A stretch of 14,890 nt of DNA from CAZNKO01 sp964573855 (GCA_964573855.1 CAZNKO010000022.1:1-14890); one strand, 5' to 3'; shown: positions 6,901 through 14,668, counted from the stretch's first letter. The notes: a model not told the origin generated them from the letters alone. Made by a program: numbers and translations.

Positions 6901-9900
6901 ATCAACATCACGAGCGCAGAGCCCACCCGTATTTGACTGAACAATATTCTGACAATACCCAATGACACATTTGTCCGTGCCCAAACAGTCTATATCCTTC
7001 GAGCAGCTCTGTTTCCCGTCTCGGCAGAACCCAATCTTACATTCCGGCGGAATATCTGGTGCAGGCGTCGGCAATTCACACAGCCCTGCGACATACGCCA
7101 GCCGAATTTCCGCCGGCGCGGTCGGTGCGGCCACATTCACCTGATCCAAAAGTTCAACCGGCAAAACGTTCGGGATCGAATATCCGGAATATTCCAATCC
7201 GCTCCAGGACACGTCGCGCTTCGCATAAGCCTGTTCCGACAATAGGACGGCGTCCCGCCTGCTCCATTGCGAGCAGGCGGCAGAACCTCCGGAGGCGCTG
7301 TAGCGCGAACACAAATCCACCCCTTCGCAAATCTGCTCGTACTTGTTCGTGTTCGTATTCCACGACGCCTTCGAGGACTTGCAGGCCAGCCACTCGGCGC
7401 ACTCGCGGTCGCGGCGAACTTTGATAACGCTGTTCGTATCGTTCTGATGGCGGAGCGAGGGGATGTCCACGCATGTGCCGATGTACGTCTGGGCGTCGCT
7501 CGCCTTCTGCGGCGCGCAGTCCTCATTCACGAGACAGGAGCCGAGGTAGGCGTCCGCAGACCCAGACGCTTGGATCGCGTTCCCTATGACGAGCTTTTTG
7601 CCAGCGCCGATCGTGTACTTGCACCGGCGGTTGCAGAGATCGACCGAGGTGCCGTCCGTGCGACGGATCGTTGTTTCGCTTTCGGGTTTCGAACAATCGA
7701 TCGGCTCCTCGAGCGCGAACCGCTCGTCGCCGCGGAGCACGTCCGCGTGCGTGGAGAGCACATAACTCGGCTCGGCCGCAAAGGTGAGGTTCAGGATGTT
7801 GGTGTTCTGGAAGAGCGCACAGCCCTGCTTCTGGCTTACCTGCCCGTTGCACGGGGTCGAACTCTGCGCCTGGCGGCTGTCCGAGAGCGACTCATTGTTC
7901 ACGAAACTATACTGCGTCCCGGAGGGCGAGAGGCCTTCGCGCGTGTCTGTCGGATCAATGAACGCGGTACAGCGGTCGTACTGACGCTCGCACGCGCCGG
8001 CCCAGCCTTCATAGCGCACCTCGCTTGGGTCGATCACGCCGTTGTTATTTGCATCGAACGTGTCTCCGTTTTTCCAAATCCCAAATTCCTCACCACCTTT
8101 AATATTCTTTTCTTCTCCAAGATCATAACGACCATTCCGGTTCGTGCCAGATGCAGAGTCCTCCCAGTAGCATGGCTCCGCGGCACTCGTCCCCTTCCGG
8201 AACCAGCCGTAATACGTCTTGCCCGCAATTTTTACGTTCGTCTTATACTCGCACTGCTGGTCAATCGGATCTTTGAAATAATAATTACCGTCTTTGGTTG
8301 AGGCCCATTCCTCGCAGAACAACTCCTCATTTTCGCAGAGGATATTGTCGTAAGAATCCGGCGTGTTGAGATAATAGGAAGAGGTGAAGCTCGTCACGGT
8401 CTTTTTGTCCTGCGCATACTTCGGCGTCCCGACTTCCTGGCACCCGACACTTGCGGCCTGGCAGGAGGTCGTGCCGTTGTCGACAAGATACATTGGCGCG
8501 TCGTTTGGCACGATGATAGCCTCGGGCCCGAGAGCGAGACGGAAGGAGCTCCCGGTCGGGGGATACGGAAAGGAGGACGGAAGCCCAACCGAGGAACTTC
8601 CGTTTGGAATGCTTGAGACGCAATAACTCCGGCCAACCGAGATCGTGCAGTACGTTTTTCCATCCACGACACAGGCCGTGTTCTGCGTCACGTTCACCGG
8701 CGCTTCAGCGGGCGTATTTTCACAGCGAATGTTATACGCGGCGCCGGTAGGGGCATTGGAATTTTGGGTGGAATAAAACTGCTGACAGCCGATCACCTTG
8801 TCCGAACAGAGCCGCGTAAATTGATACAACGTCTCGCGCTTCGCATCCTTGTCCGTGTAGGCCTGACAACCAAGGTAATACTGCGGGGAGGCAACCCCGG
8901 TCGGTGTGGCGTCACAAGAGGCGGGCACCACCCAGGAATTTTTGATGAGGGTGATGTTCTCCTCGGTTTGCGTGAGACGCAGATTGTCCACGTAGAAAAT
9001 GGCGTTCGCGGATTTCGCTTTGATGCTAAAGACCGTGTCTTTGCCGAACGCGCTGAAGGCTGAACCCGAGGTATCAACCGGCCCCAAGGTGTATGGCCGC
9101 CAGCCGCCTTCAAGCGCCAGCTCGTCCGGCGATTCCGGAGTCGAAAGCGGATTCACCAAATCATGAACGGCTCCATTCGCGCCCGAATCTTTGAAGGTGA
9201 TCTGCACGGGCCCGGATCCCTTAGCCCACAAGTTCAGGACAAACGTCTTGCCCGGCACGACGTTCGCGCCGAGCTTATCAAAGCTCGCCTCAACACCGCC
9301 CGTATAGCTCGTGTAATTTGCTGTCGGAACAGCCACTCGCATGGAATGTCCTCCGCTTGCCGTAGATTCACTGCTGTAGATGGCCGTTGCTCCAGACGTC
9401 GCGGTGAAATCGCTAACCGAGGTTGGAACTTCAAAATCTTCCGACAAAATAACGCTCGCGTTCCGCCCGGCCCCGCCCGTGTATTCGCGGCAGCCATCCG
9501 CGGAGGCGGGACAAGAAATACTCTCGGACGGAAGGCCGAAGTACCGGCACTCGCCCGCGGCGGTCCAGTGGCCGCCGGTTTCGCGACATGCCGTCTGTGT
9601 CGTCTGCGTCTTGCGGTACGGATGGCATTCGGCGTTCACGGAAACGGTCTGCGAGAACCGGCGGTAATGGATCGCTCCGGCGCTGTCGTAAAATTCGCGA
9701 CAATCCGGATTCGTAAAAATATCTTCATGCGCGTCGCAGGCATCATCGGAGAGATCAGCGCCGCCATCGTCTGTACACACCAAATTCAACCGGTTTTCAT
9801 TCCCGCCGGACGGGTTAATTGCCCATTTTGTGCAGGGTGCTGCCCCATCGGATTTGAGAAGCTGCCACGTGCGCAATTGATACCCTTGGACATCCGACCC

Positions 9901-12900
9901 TTCCCACGTGAAATACGTGGCGCTGTTTCCGAGAGCTCCCTCCGGGGTCGTGCAGGCGCGGAGATCGGAATAATGTTCGATCCCTTCCCCGCCGCGGGCG
10001 ACCGTGTCGAGATTTGTAAAACTATCACAGCCGACGTTCTGTGCCGAGCATGCGACGGCTTTGGACGCGATAAAGTAGAGTGGAAACTCTTCTGGCTCAT
10101 ATTTTGCGGCTTCCTGTTTGTACGTTGTATAACCCACACACGCGGCAGGGCAGCGGTCCACGGCCGAAACCGTGGCCGGCACTGGCGGGCCGCCGTTCTC
10201 CGGCGTGTAGCGGTTGCAGCCAATGTCTTGGGCGGCGCAGACTTGCGTGTAATTCGCACATTCCTTCGGATCCGTCGCAGCGCCTGTGCAATTCAGGTAC
10301 GCGGGCGGGGGCCGGAGATACGCGGTCTCGGGCGATGGCGCATTGTAGCCGATCGTGAAGGCGGAAGCGTTTTCTCCGGCCTCAAGCTGGACCGCGTCAT
10401 AAAGAATGTTTATTCCATTCAATTCAACCCGGGCGAACGTCGGTTTGTCAGCCGTTGTGAACGTACAGGTATAACGTTGAAACTCGGGTGGATTCCCGAT
10501 GGTGATGGAGTATCCATCCGGAATCCCGTTGTTATCCTTATCAATCGGCGCGCACGATCCGTCCGGAACACTGGAAAAAGAACGATTGCGAAGATCAACA
10601 TCCGAGGCTCTTCCGGAGCTTGCGTCCACCAAGCTCACACGCACCGTGCTATTCACAGGCGTTCCGCCATCTGCCTTGGCATAAACGCTGAACGTGTAAA
10701 ACGCGAACGGGGTGAGAAGAATCCGCTCTTGGGAGAATCCTGCTGGATTTTTCACCGAGACAGAACCGTGCTGTGCCAACGCCCCCGGGCTCGAGGATCC
10801 GAGCCAGAAGTCAGGTTTCGTGTCCCCGTCGTCATTATCCTCAAAACTTGGGTTCGCAAGCGCGTTTAGACGAAGCACGGTCCCGGCTTTATAAACGCGC
10901 GAGCATCCAGCCTCCGCGGCCGAACATTGCGTGGCGTTATTGTTGAAATAAACGCGCTCGCCGGTTGCGGTGTCATGGGACGCGACCGTGTACGTCGCGT
11001 CTGGCAGGAGCCAATCATAAGTATCATCGCTCCGATTGGTTTCTGTTCCTTTCGTGTCAGGGGTCTTTCCGGCCTGATACCACCGGCAGCCGGCATTCTG
11101 TCCGCTGCAGATGCCATAGTCCACGGTGTTCAAGAGCCAGCTCGCGCTCTTGTTCGTAAAGGTGTTCCGGAAATCCAAACACGTGACATATTGCTCGGGG
11201 CAGGCATCGCCCTTGAAGCGCCAGACGTTTTTCTCGCGGACGCAGTAGCCGTACGCGCCCTTGCAGGTGCCGTCATTGTTTTCCGCGACACAGCTTGGCG
11301 TGTCCACGCACACGGCGGCGCGCCCGCCGCTCGAGGCGGTAGCAAGCGTCTCCCCGCTCATGATGGCGCGGCATTGCGTTTCCGGATATTTCAACACCCA
11401 ATTTGGGTCAATGAGGTGATACCACGGCGAGTTGCGATTCTCAAAATCGTCCATGATCTGCTTCAGCGTCTTCGGATCGGACGCGTTGTTTTTCTGCGCG
11501 GCCAATTCCCACCCGACCGGAATGACGCGCGCCTTGCGGAGCTTCACCAAATTGCCGTAGCAGTACCCGTACGTGTAACAGAGCGGATCTTGGTTGCGCG
11601 CATTGTCCGTGGGCGGGATGAGCGGAAAATCGCCGCGCAAGTACCCTTCCTTCACGGCCTCCTGCACGCTGAGAGGCGTCCCGGCGGCGGAGCGCGTGAC
11701 GGCTGAAGCAAACGCAGTATCCATCACACAATTGTTCACTCCCCGCACAAAAATATTACCGATCAGGCAGACGGAAAACTCCGTCAGAGCATTATAATTA
11801 GTGGTTGAAACCGGATTGACTGCCAAGAGGCCGGAAAACTTTTGTTTCGTCTGTGCAAGTCCGGCGCTGGATGGGGACTCAAACCGGAATGGATCCGGTG
11901 GCGCGGTCGGCTCAAAAAAACCTGTGTACACATTCTGCACGGTTCTGGAGAGTGCCGTATTCAAGAACGTTGAACCAGCCGACCATAAGAGCTGAAGCCA
12001 GATATCCGGATTATCTAAACTAGCCTGTGCCCGGACTAGTTTCGTATTCTCTTCCGATCTGATGACATCTGCCTTAAACTTGTCCTGCAAGATCGCCGCG
12101 GGAGTTCTCACTTGTCCTGTCACAGTATCTGTCACATTCTTAAACCCGCTTTGAGAAAGATAGTGCGCAAATTGGATAGATTTTTTCCGGGAAATCTCCT
12201 CAAGAACCCCAAGATTTAAACCGACCGCAATGCTTAATTCATTCTGACCGGGTCTGAACGCCCCGCCGATATCCTTGAGGATTCTTTGCGTCGGGTTTGG
12301 ATCATTCTGATAAATATTACTGACAAATGAAGACCAATTCTCCTTAAATTTTGTTAAATCACACTTTGGGGCGCCGGGCGGCTTATACGTCTGCTGAATC
12401 CCTAACGCTAAAGAAAAGGTGATGGCACCGGATGGTTTACAGAGATTAAAACGGGTTCCAAAATCTTTTTCGACCATGTCGCTCAGACCACCAACAAGCT
12501 CTCCTGCAACATCCATCCCAAACATTGACCAGGCCTGCACTGGGTCTTCACTATAAATGAGCGACGTCTGGCCTGGCCCGCCCCCGGTTATCGCCACAGC
12601 GGCGTCATACGCCAAACGATTGGTGACTGTCGTGAGCAGATCCATCAACATCGTCGTGGCCGCGAACTCCCAAGCGGGTGTGAGGACTTCCTTAACTGTG
12701 ATTCTCAACGTCTCCAGGGCTCCAGCGGCAAAGCACGGCGGGCCTGGTGATGCAAAACAAGCAGAGAGAGCGCTGGATATTGCTGTTTGAGTAGCCATGT
12801 ACAGCCAACCTCTTGCTTGCGCCTGTGCCTCCCGTGGAACAGAAAGTATTCCGAACACCGACGCAAACGACAGCCAGCCGAAAAGAGCAAGGCTGATCCA

Positions 12901-12930
12901 TCTGCGTGTGCGTAGACGGTGGAACCGCAT
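3931..12930 (-). CDS. giant Cys-rich exported cell-surface protein (2999 aa)
   Basis: A Sec signal peptide (RTRRW, hydrophobic 12-31, cleavage near AQA37) is followed by a mainly helical region to ~480 and a segment with YHLIDPNWVLK (~505-515). From 577 to 1654 the motif C-x6-C recurs ten times (577/584, 608/615, 669/676, 898/905, 961/968, 1140/1147, 1375/1382, 1490/1497, 1532/1539, 1647/1654), mostly followed two residues later by F, Y or W. Two jelly-roll, carbohydrate-binding-like modules (~686-865 and ~1155-1325) each follow a motif copy. A Ca2+-loop-like DANNNGVIDPSE lies at ~1623-1634, an EGF/Dickkopf-like Cys region at ~1958-2062, and a PKD-like tail with VDWGDGD (~2800) and VMDNWGWC (~2917). 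Similar huge proteins occur in CPR genomes, in my recollection near type IV secretion or pilus genes; an adhesin or surface-complex role is inference. The ATG is one base after the upstream TAA, implying coupled translation. Confidence 0.88.
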   Translation of the reverse strand: MRFHRLRTRRWISLALFGWLSFASVFGILSVPREAQAQARGWLYMATQTAISSALSACFASPGPPCFAAGALETLRITVKEVLTPAWEFAATTMLMDLLTTVTNRLAYDAAVAITGGGPGQTSLIYSEDPVQAWSMFGMDVAGELVGGLSDMVEKDFGTRFNLCKPSGAITFSLALGIQQTYKPPGAPKCDLTKFKENWSSFVSNIYQNDPNPTQRILKDIGGAFRPGQNELSIAVGLNLGVLEEISRKKSIQFAHYLSQSGFKNVTDTVTGQVRTPAAILQDKFKADVIRSEENTKLVRAQASLDNPDIWLQLLWSAGSTFLNTALSRTVQNVYTGFFEPTAPPDPFRFESPSSAGLAQTKQKFSGLLAVNPVSTTNYNALTEFSVCLIGNIFVRGVNNCVMDTAFASAVTRSAAGTPLSVQEAVKEGYLRGDFPLIPPTDNARNQDPLCYTYGYCYGNLVKLRKARVIPVGWELAAQKNNASDPKTLKQIMDDFENRNSPWYHLIDPNWVLKYPETQCRAIMSGETLATASSGGRAAVCVDTPSCVAENNDGTCKGAYGYCVREKNVWRFKGDACPEQYVTCLDFRNTFTNKSASWLLNTVDYGICSGQNAGCRWYQAGKTPDTKGTETNRSDDTYDWLLPDATYTVASHDTATGERVYFNNNATQCSAAEAGCSRVYKAGTVLRLNALANPSFEDNDDGDTKPDFWLGSSSPGALAQHGSVSVKNPAGFSQERILLTPFAFYTFSVYAKADGGTPVNSTVRVSLVDASSGRASDVDLRNRSFSSVPDGSCAPIDKDNNGIPDGYSITIGNPPEFQRYTCTFTTADKPTFARVELNGINILYDAVQLEAGENASAFTIGYNAPSPETAYLRPPPAYLNCTGAATDPKECANYTQVCAAQDIGCNRYTPENGGPPVPATVSAVDRCPAACVGYTTYKQEAAKYEPEEFPLYFIASKAVACSAQNVGCDSFTNLDTVARGGEGIEHYSDLRACTTPEGALGNSATYFTWEGSDVQGYQLRTWQLLKSDGAAPCTKWAINPSGGNENRLNLVCTDDGGADLSDDACDAHEDIFTNPDCREFYDSAGAIHYRRFSQTVSVNAECHPYRKTQTTQTACRETGGHWTAAGECRYFGLPSESISCPASADGCREYTGGAGRNASVILSEDFEVPTSVSDFTATSGATAIYSSESTASGGHSMRVAVPTANYTSYTGGVEASFDKLGANVVPGKTFVLNLWAKGSGPVQITFKDSGANGAVHDLVNPLSTPESPDELALEGGWRPYTLGPVDTSGSAFSAFGKDTVFSIKAKSANAIFYVDNLRLTQTEENITLIKNSWVVPASCDATPTGVASPQYYLGCQAYTDKDAKRETLYQFTRLCSDKVIGCQQFYSTQNSNAPTGAAYNIRCENTPAEAPVNVTQNTACVVDGKTYCTISVGRSYCVSSIPNGSSSVGLPSSFPYPPTGSSFRLALGPEAIIVPNDAPMYLVDNGTTSCQAASVGCQEVGTPKYAQDKKTVTSFTSSYYLNTPDSYDNILCENEELFCEEWASTKDGNYYFKDPIDQQCEYKTNVKIAGKTYYGWFRKGTSAAEPCYWEDSASGTNRNGRYDLGEEKNIKGGEEFGIWKNGDTFDANNNGVIDPSEVRYEGWAGACERQYDRCTAFIDPTDTREGLSPSGTQYSFVNNESLSDSRQAQSSTPCNGQVSQKQGCALFQNTNILNLTFAAEPSYVLSTHADVLRGDERFALEEPIDCSKPESETTIRRTDGTSVDLCNRRCKYTIGAGKKLVIGNAIQASGSADAYLGSCLVNEDCAPQKASDAQTYIGTCVDIPSLRHQNDTNSVIKVRRDRECAEWLACKSSKASWNTNTNKYEQICEGVDLCSRYSASGGSAACSQWSRRDAVLLSEQAYAKRDVSWSGLEYSGYSIPNVLPVELLDQVNVAAPTAPAEIRLAYVAGLCELPTPAPDIPPECKIGFCRDGKQSCSKDIDCLGTDKCVIGYCQNIVQSNTGGLCARDVDCPANFKCDLLGRCVDRVLPDPGAATCDSSLQCSGGGTCQFAATTMIGSCINSRCLTDIQGRKFAPENAVDIACRGYPEADSPFPSGGDKSVVTKWVSGEPTPKNKGDRPSVYKGGFQNVKTFAPVKTSAGVVEVSGKPIDSCRYIKTKYGSGAEQRYYPLGTSTSEGIDAAGGLGGICLGGDKAGAECTDDAGCQVRDNQGNLTSSSGTCARLSGQETMYGWVGYCLEKDSSTQIYGSQNDRACLTWLPIDQLRGQTDLNGKLVQAGFPPQDLFYCADIDVSYDVWTSDVACLEGHWPKCDAGNFGQPNFDAETWRAENSKIDDISHLPNNIPNIRCPAYHFAIVGTCGEDKGPQGYCTGMIMVDDEFPYFCVPELAYKEGTETRCLRPGASGQMNTDVNVAVSVGNSNDGTEMFVIPTANFNGAKNFYKDCRRFGISSQLYSEMGYVKLLLDASPRSLVRDGEIAEWKVQTDPYLMCGSLVQVSDDDLTNPLNQAGSLRVYNQAWTDRLQKQSNYTTANPGGFVSYKQSDMNPPFGVSLSPEVFRQQGFSTRGRPISIAACQQMVDLYTGESGRPQVPGNQYPMGRDACSAPETETEYSKPEFLARAYQDVYLGCNPPPRNEVAPCFPNFERMVVKRKPNPVEGAKDMLRQIFARSFGLESWNSVLNTKLNWAAYLANPAGCDSKGGCYLSSPLNTNWQWAEAAYEGDKVSRDPEDPKAKEGIPTAPVVLSVGECINGLCQEQNPGTFSVNEQDGVDDNGIVTGADGQLRATVSFFTYANKNQMPIRKVIVDWGDGDRGQAATEKWPRTSQGGSNADDNFYKNQRGADAGKKPICGTDKEGWGTDPQACDSSYVSFIHDYTCSGEDVATLPECEVENGRLINSPCTGGDLTVQGAAGKCVFQPRVHVMDNWGWCTGTCIGGTDGTPGCFDGSQISGASRDNQCDIVNCPGGSLCGTNGSATNQGDKLVNPWTNFKGYVIVEPPGYKPQ

Positions 12931-12931
12931 A

Positions 12932-13618
12932 TTAGGGCGACATTGGCGGGTTCGCCTGTAAAATACTCTTCAACTTCCCTTCCTTCAGGGCCGCATCAAC
13001 AGCATCGGCAAATAATTGCTTTAACTCATCGTCTGAAAGTTTACCCAAGTCCGCCTCCGGAATTCCAGTCTGTTTCAAAAATTCTCGAATCTGCTCAACG
13101 GGAAGCGCGAGGAGAAAATCCGCGATGTCCTGTTCGGTCTGGAACGTCGCCCCGCTGGAAAGAAGGGGCGGGGACGCCGAGGGGGCGCCAAGATTTCCGA
13201 GGAGGTTGGTTTCCGCAGGGGCCTCTGGAGATGCAACTCCGCCGCACGTTTTTCCGACCGGACAGTTTGGATCATTGCCGGAAAAAATTTCTGTCTTGTC
13301 ATCAAACCCGTCCGAATCCGAGTCTTGGAGATACGCGCTCGTCTTGTACACGAACTGTTCGTCGTAGTCCGTGAGCCCGTCCCCGTCCGAGTCGCGCGTT
13401 TTGAGCGCGGCCATCTCCTCGGCCTCCTGCTCCTCGAGGGTGAGGTAGCCGGCCGGGGCGCGGGCGATCTGCTCCTCAAACGGCCGACGCAAATTTGCTC
13501 CAAAAGATTGAAATCCGAAAAAGACTCCGGCGAGCCCCAAAAATAGCAAAAGAACAAAAGCGGCCTTTTGTTCTGGAGAGAGGCCTGAACGCGGTTTTGT
13601 CGAAGCAGGAACGTCCAT
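12932..13618 (-). CDS. membrane-anchored protein with two TSP3-like Ca2+ loops
   Basis: 228 residues if started at the ATG at 13618. It has a cytoplasmic KPRSGLSPEQK end, one membrane helix (~20-40), then an extracellular part: a coiled, acidic stretch (~48-72), two thrombospondin type-3-like loops (DSDGDGLTDYDE at 76-87 and DSDSDGFDDKTE at 99-110), a Cys pair (119, 125), a Pro/Ala/Ser linker and a helical tail (~155-222). Such anchored TSP3 proteins recur beside giant surface proteins in CPR genomes (recalled, unverified). The in-frame ATG at 13633 overlaps a perfect extended -10 box whose transcript should begin near 13625, so that ATG would not be transcribed; this favours 13618 with an almost leaderless mRNA. 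The stop lies one base before the giant gene, so the two are probably co-translated and may form one Ca2+-dependent surface assembly. Confidence 0.82.
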   Translation of the reverse strand: MDVPASTKPRSGLSPEQKAAFVLLLFLGLAGVFFGFQSFGANLRRPFEEQIARAPAGYLTLEEQEAEEMAALKTRDSDGDGLTDYDEQFVYKTSAYLQDSDSDGFDDKTEIFSGNDPNCPVGKTCGGVASPEAPAETNLLGNLGAPSASPPLLSSGATFQTEQDIADFLLALPVEQIREFLKQTGIPEADLGKLSDDELKQLFADAVDAALKEGKLKSILQANPPMSP

Positions 13619-13631
13619 AACGCGCGAGGCC

Positions 13632-13640
13632 ATTATAGCA
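13632..13640 (-). promoter_or_regulatory. extended -10 promoter of the surface-protein operon
   Basis: TGCTATAAT on the minus strand is a perfect extended -10 element. The expected start (about 13625) is ~7 bases before the ATG at 13618, giving a nearly leaderless transcript. No good -35 is seen, as is usual for extended -10 promoters. The last bases of the box overlap the ATG at 13633. Confidence 0.65.
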
Positions 13641-13670
13641 AAAAGTGCTAGGAGGGGGTAGCGGATTCTC

Positions 13671-13749
13671 TGTCATCCTGACCCCGCCAACGGCGGGGGA
13701 AGGATCTCCACGAGAGACCCTTCGGTCGCTCTGCTCCCTCAGGGTGACA
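13671..13749. repeat. dispersed palindromic repeat R1 overlapping the end of rsmA
   Basis: Outer arms TGTCATCCTGA (13671-13681) and TCAGGGTGACA (13739-13749) pair with one mismatch. Inside are the perfect hairpin CCCCGCC-AAC-GGCGGGG (13682-13698) and the shared block TTCGGTCGCTCTGCTCCCTCA. The right arm carries the rsmA stop codon. The same design recurs at 14586-14661. Confidence 0.85.
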
Positions 13750-14578
13750 TGTGACGATAGAGTCGCACCCAATCATCCAACGAGAGGTCTTCGGCACGAA
13801 TATCCGGTCGAAGGCCGAGATCCGCCAGTGTTTCTTTGATTTTTTCGCTCTTTCCGAAGCCTGCGCGGGCCAAATTGCCATGCAACTGCTTTCGACGAGA
13901 AGCAAATCCGGCCTTGGCGAGGGCGATTATGGTTTCGGGGTCGACGGTAACCCCCTCTAACTCCCCCTTGAAAAGGGGGAGAGGCCTTACATCGAGACGG
14001 AGGATTGCGGAATCCACCTTTGGAGTCGGGCGAAACGCTCCCGCGGAGACATTCGCGATCTTTTTACAGCTCGCGTACAGCTGGCACATCACCGCAAGGA
14101 CGCTCATCTCCCCGGGCTTCGCGGTGATCCGATCCGCCACTTCCCTCTGCACCATGAGGACCATGCGAGAGGGGCGTGGATCGTTCGTGAGGAATTTTTC
14201 GAGCAGTGCTGAAGTAATGTTATAAGGGATATTTGCGACGATTTTGAATCCTCCATCCGTCATCCTGACCCGCCACAACTTCGCAGATGTTGGCGGGGAA
14301 GGATCTCTCGAGAGATTCATCACATCGCCTTCAACCAGAGTGATCCGGTTGCCGAAATTTTTTCGCATCAATGCCGCAAGTTCGGGATCCGCTTCGACGG
14401 CCACGACGTTCGCGCCGGCGTTCAAGAGCGCCTCCGTGAGGATCCCGGTGCCTGGGCCAATTTCGAGAACCATCTCGCCGGGTTCGAGTTCCGCGGCGGC
14501 GATGATTTTTTTCAAAACACCGCGATCCGCGAGAAAATTTTGTCCGTACGATTTTTTGGCTTTGGGTAATCGTGCCAT
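13739..14578 (-). CDS. rsmA: 16S rRNA dimethyladenosine transferase RsmA/KsgA
   Basis: 279 residues, normal for the family. It dimethylates two adjacent adenines in the 3' hairpin of 16S rRNA using SAM, late in 30S assembly. Visible motifs: the substrate/SAM loop KKSYGQNFL near the N-terminus, SAM-binding EIGPGTG (39-45), acidic VEADPE (ribose-binding region), catalytic NIPYN (116-120) and the family segment FRPTPKVDSAILRL, followed by a C-terminal helical domain. Two dispersed repeats are read in frame: residues ~89-107, between GDVMNL and FKIVANIPYN, and ~199-210 (PLPLFKGELEG), after the PKVDSAILRLDVR strand. A third repeat supplies the final residues and the TGA. All core motifs persist, so the enzyme is probably active. 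The start at 14578 has no Shine-Dalgarno sequence and lies just downstream of repeats. Confidence 0.95.
   Translation of the reverse strand: MARLPKAKKSYGQNFLADRGVLKKIIAAAELEPGEMVLEIGPGTGILTEALLNAGANVVAVEADPELAALMRKNFGNRITLVEGDVMNLSRDPSPPTSAKLWRVRMTDGGFKIVANIPYNITSALLEKFLTNDPRPSRMVLMVQREVADRITAKPGEMSVLAVMCQLYASCKKIANVSAGAFRPTPKVDSAILRLDVRPLPLFKGELEGVTVDPETIIALAKAGFASRRKQLHGNLARAGFGKSEKIKETLADLGLRPDIRAEDLSLDDWVRLYRHMSP
13948..13985. repeat. palindromic repeat inside rsmA ('CCCCCTCTAACTCCCCC' type)
   Basis: CTCCCCCTT (13961-13969) and AAGGGGGAG (13973-13981) form a perfect 9-bp stem around GAA, preceded by CCCCCTCTAA. This resembles a widespread dispersed repeat. It is translated in frame on the minus strand as part of RsmA residues ~199-210, where other family members have a short loop. 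Confidence 0.75.
14259..14315. repeat. dispersed repeat R3 inside rsmA
   Basis: GTCATCCTGA at the left end, a hairpin built from CCCGCC and GGCGGG (14269-14274 / 14292-14297), then GAAGGATCTCTCGAGAG. The outer sequences match R1, R2 and the short repeat at 14669. It encodes the unusual RsmA segment SRDPSPPTSAKLWRVRMTDG (about residues 88-107). Confidence 0.8.
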
Positions 14579-14585
14579 AGATCTT

Positions 14586-14661
14586 TGTCATCCTGACCCC
14601 GCCAACGGCGGGGGAAGGATCCCTAGGGATTCTTCGGTCGCTCTGCTCCCTCAGAATGACA
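14586..14661. repeat. dispersed palindromic repeat R2 upstream of rsmA
   Basis: Near-identical in layout to R1. Arms TGTCATCCTGA and TCAGAATGACA pair with one mismatch, the CCCCGCC-AAC-GGCGGGG hairpin is present, and the block TTCGGTCGCTCTGCTCCCTCA is shared with R1. It ends 7 bases from the rsmA ATG, so it forms most of the 5' leader. Confidence 0.85.
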
Positions 14662-14668
14662 AGTTGTG

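Noticed and set aside
9163..10869. 568-codon open frame on the plus strand, and other long plus-strand frames at 7267-8301 and 10927-11706
   Set aside because: They lie antisense to the giant gene, have no ribosome binding site or recognisable domain, and are explained by GC-biased third positions.
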